Assembly: GCA_014529385.2 (NCBI GenBank)
Contig: CM043952.1
Coordinates: 158,625,557-158,689,556, forward strand
Length of the DNA stretch: 64,000 bases
From: Adiantum capillus-veneris
Lineage: Eukaryota > Streptophyta > Polypodiopsida > Polypodiales > Pteridaceae
Direction: 5' to 3'
A program made the translations under genes and the position numbers. Positions 62,164 through 64,000 of this stretch are shown here, piece after piece (position 1 is the stretch's first letter; every line of letters begins with the position of its first letter). The notes under the pieces are model-generated. The model did no database searches. It saw nothing but the letters and a program-made list of their open reading frames with translations, and had not been told where the DNA came from.

Positions 62164-63090
62164 TTGCATATCTCAATATACTTATCAAGAGCATCTCTTC
62201 TCTTCAAGGGTGACAACAAAGCTCGATCAAAAAATGGGACAACAACAAAGATTCAACAAACACGAGTAAAACATATAATGGCATACAAAGACAGCGGAAA
62301 AACAATGACAACTTCAGCAAGCGAGCCCTCAACAACAAAACATAAGGAGCTCCACGATGCTGAAGCTAGTGAAATATTGCAAGTCAACGACAAAGGCAGA
62401 CATATCAAAAACACTCTTCATGGAAAAAAGTGGCAACAAAAGGAAGATTGGGCAACAAGATGCAAAATTTCCTTGACAATTGAAGTCCAACATATGCATC
62501 TACCAGGCCACATCAGATATGAAGCACTCAAGGAAGGGAGGAGTGTCATCCATGACAAAACACTTCTCAAGCTAAAGATCAACCTTGAAGACAAAGCTGA
62601 AGAAAACCCTATGACAAGACTGCACATGATCGTGTCAAGGGACGACATGAGCTAGGAAGGGGCGAATGCTAGCAAATTTACTGAATGGACATCCACTTGG
62701 CTCGACACATAGTCAGACACCACATTTGTACTCTATTAATTCTCCAAGCTAGTGTAGTGATACTTTGTGTAAATCTTGATTCCAGAGTAGCAGGTCAATT
62801 CCTTGAGTTGTAATTCTGTCATGATAATTGTAAAGGTCCATGTGAGCCAGTCACTAGACATTTAAAAATCCCTAGGTATAAAGTTCAATAACTTCAATAC
62901 AAAAGGAGGTTTATCTAGAGAAGAAGAAAGGAGCTCTAAAAACCTACGCTTAAGCTACGAAGCTGCTCCACTTGTGATCACCTTTTTGAATGAATGCGTA
63001 ATCCGTTTTTTATTTTGAAACTTGCACTATGTTCCTCTCTCTTTGCTCTTTCATTCAAGTGTTTTTTTGTGGTTCACAACTACGCGTTAG
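62164..63090 (+). mobile_element. Element H: possible 3' end of an LTR retroelement
   Basis: A 163-codon lysine/threonine-rich ORF (62164-62655) of no recognisable family ends just before a purine run (GGAAGGGGCGAA, 62655-62666). That run is directly followed by TGCTAGCAAATTTACTG, a plausible 3' LTR start at 62667. No second LTR is in the window, so the call and the right boundary are tentative. Confidence 0.35.
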
Positions 63091-63140
63091 TGAACCTAAT
63101 CATCAAATTTGAGTGATAAAATCACTCTATTTTGACATTT

Positions 63141-63340
63141 TGAACATAGGAGAGTATTCCTATGCCAAAGGGTGACCTTTTTGAATAGTTTTGTTGCAAT
63201 TTTTGGGATCTTTTTCATGATGGATTGTGATTTTGAAACCTTGTCCAATTGCGACCAGACTTGGTAGAATAGTGCCCCTAGGTGTCTTAGACCTCCTCCT
63301 AAAGTTTTGTTGCATTTCAAGTCCGTTCAAGTGCCAAATT
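63141..63340. repeat. Left arm of ~200-bp inverted repeat
   Basis: Reverse complement matches 63802-64000 at roughly 80% by eye. For example AGGAGGAGGTCTA(A/G)GACA and AGGGGCACTAT(T/C)CTAC are shared, in the same order with small indels. The loop of about 460 bp contains the PBS and LTR start of element G. Confidence 0.88.
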
Positions 63341-63559
63341 GGTATCGGCAGTCTAGTGGTGAAATTTCGGCTATCTCACTCACAACCCTCTTTACCTCTC
63401 TAGAATAGACCTAGAAAGTCCTTGACTACTAAACTCTACCAAACACTAAACCCCATGTCTAGCTGCTTCACTACTAAGGTATAAATGGAATGGAAGACAA
63501 GTCTTCAAAAAAGAATTCTCTAAATACGCACTAGGTCACTCACAATCTAAAGATCATTA

Positions 63560-63577
63560 TCCTCGGCAATGGTGCCA
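63560..63577 (-). other. Element G primer-binding site (tRNA-Asp type, diverged)
   Basis: TCCTCGGCAATGGTGCCA resembles the element B site (TCCCCGGCAACGGCGCCA) at 15 of 18 positions and, as in B, lies one base from an LTR starting TGTT. Confidence 0.7.
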
Positions 63578-63578
63578 A

Positions 63579-64000
63579 TGTTAGCAGGTTTCCACGACGG
63601 ACGTCTGTAGCATAGCTATTTGGCACTAACATAATGTCAATACTCAAGGAAGTGACTCGGATGGGTGACGAAGACTCTTTGAGGTTGTCAATCTCAAGAA
63701 GTGACCTAACAAGAAAACATACCAACTCAACAAGAAAATCACCACTCAATGATCAAAGAAATCTGCCTTTGTCTTTTTTCACCACTCTAGGTCATCACGC
63801 CATTTCGGCACTTGAACGAACGCAAAATGCAATGAAACTTTAGGAGGAGGTCTAGGACATCTAGGGGCACTATCCTACTAAGTCTGGTTGCAATCAACAA
63901 GGTACCAAAGTCACCATCCATTATGAAAAAGGTCCTGAAAACTGCAACAAAACATACCAAAAATGTCACCCTATGGTCTAAGAACACTCTCTTGTAGTCA
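63579..64000 (-). mobile_element. Element G: 5' LTR of a B-related gypsy element (runs off the window)
   Basis: Starts TGTTAGCAGG and soon has GACGGACGTC, also found near the start of the B LTR. The polypyrimidine-rich stretch before the PBS (63,370-63,560) also resembles the B leader. The rest of the LTR continues beyond 64,000. Confidence 0.6.
63802..64000. repeat. Right arm of ~200-bp inverted repeat
   Basis: Partner of 63141-63340. It may continue beyond the window edge. Confidence 0.85.

Noticed and set aside
63081-63104. Imperfect palindrome with ACGCGT centre, resembling the B palindrome
   Set aside because: Only the central hexamer is shared, and the arms differ and do not pair fully.

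Overview
The window is nuclear DNA from a land plant with a large, repeat-dominated genome. The support is a degenerate pentatricopeptide-repeat (PPR) gene tail, Ty1/copia and Ty3/gypsy LTR retrotransposons of plant type, primer-binding sites matching plant tRNA ends, several long GA/TA/GT microsatellites, and no intact single-copy gene. I cannot name the species. A fern, lycophyte, gymnosperm or large-genome angiosperm would all fit.

Layout. 1-4,880: AT-rich spacer with a PPR pseudogene fragment, microsatellites and small tandem duplications. About 4,880-10,895: a satellite array of ~105-110 bp monomers, each centred on a near-perfect 22-bp palindrome, organised into ~840-860 bp higher-order units. 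The array resumes at 45,981-47,593. The 35 kb between is a nested set of retroelements, readable from LTR ends and target-site duplications. Element A (250-262 bp LTRs, no recognisable pol) entered the satellite. A truncated copia element (E) lies inside A. A giant minus-strand gypsy element (B, 16,423-45,868) entered A's 3' LTR and itself received an intact-looking copia element (F, 19,195-24,735) and a deleted gypsy element (C, 26,134-30,383). Right of the satellite, 47,594-53,555 is AT-rich with only short ORFs. Element D (53,561-61,086) is a second deleted gypsy element related to C. At 62,000-64,000 are the 3' end of an unclassified element (H) and the edge of a B-like element (G), with a ~200-bp inverted repeat.

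Element B is the most unusual object. Without its passengers it would be about 19.6 kb. On the minus strand it reads: 5' LTR, tRNA-Asp PBS, a leader with 24-bp palindromes, a large gag fused to a retropepsin, RT-RNase H, an integrase with two consecutive H2C2-like zinc modules, a second retropepsin-like domain with a tryptophan-motif tail, a non-coding block with four copies of the same palindrome spaced exactly 285 bp, a long coiled-coil accessory ORF (ORF Y), polypurine tract and 3' LTR. All B genes carry stops or frameshifts. F is the only element with an uninterrupted gag-pol (1,326 codons).

Coordinates of element ends rest on visible TG...CA termini, PBS/PPT position and short target duplications. 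Protein calls rest on motifs read by eye, with no database search.
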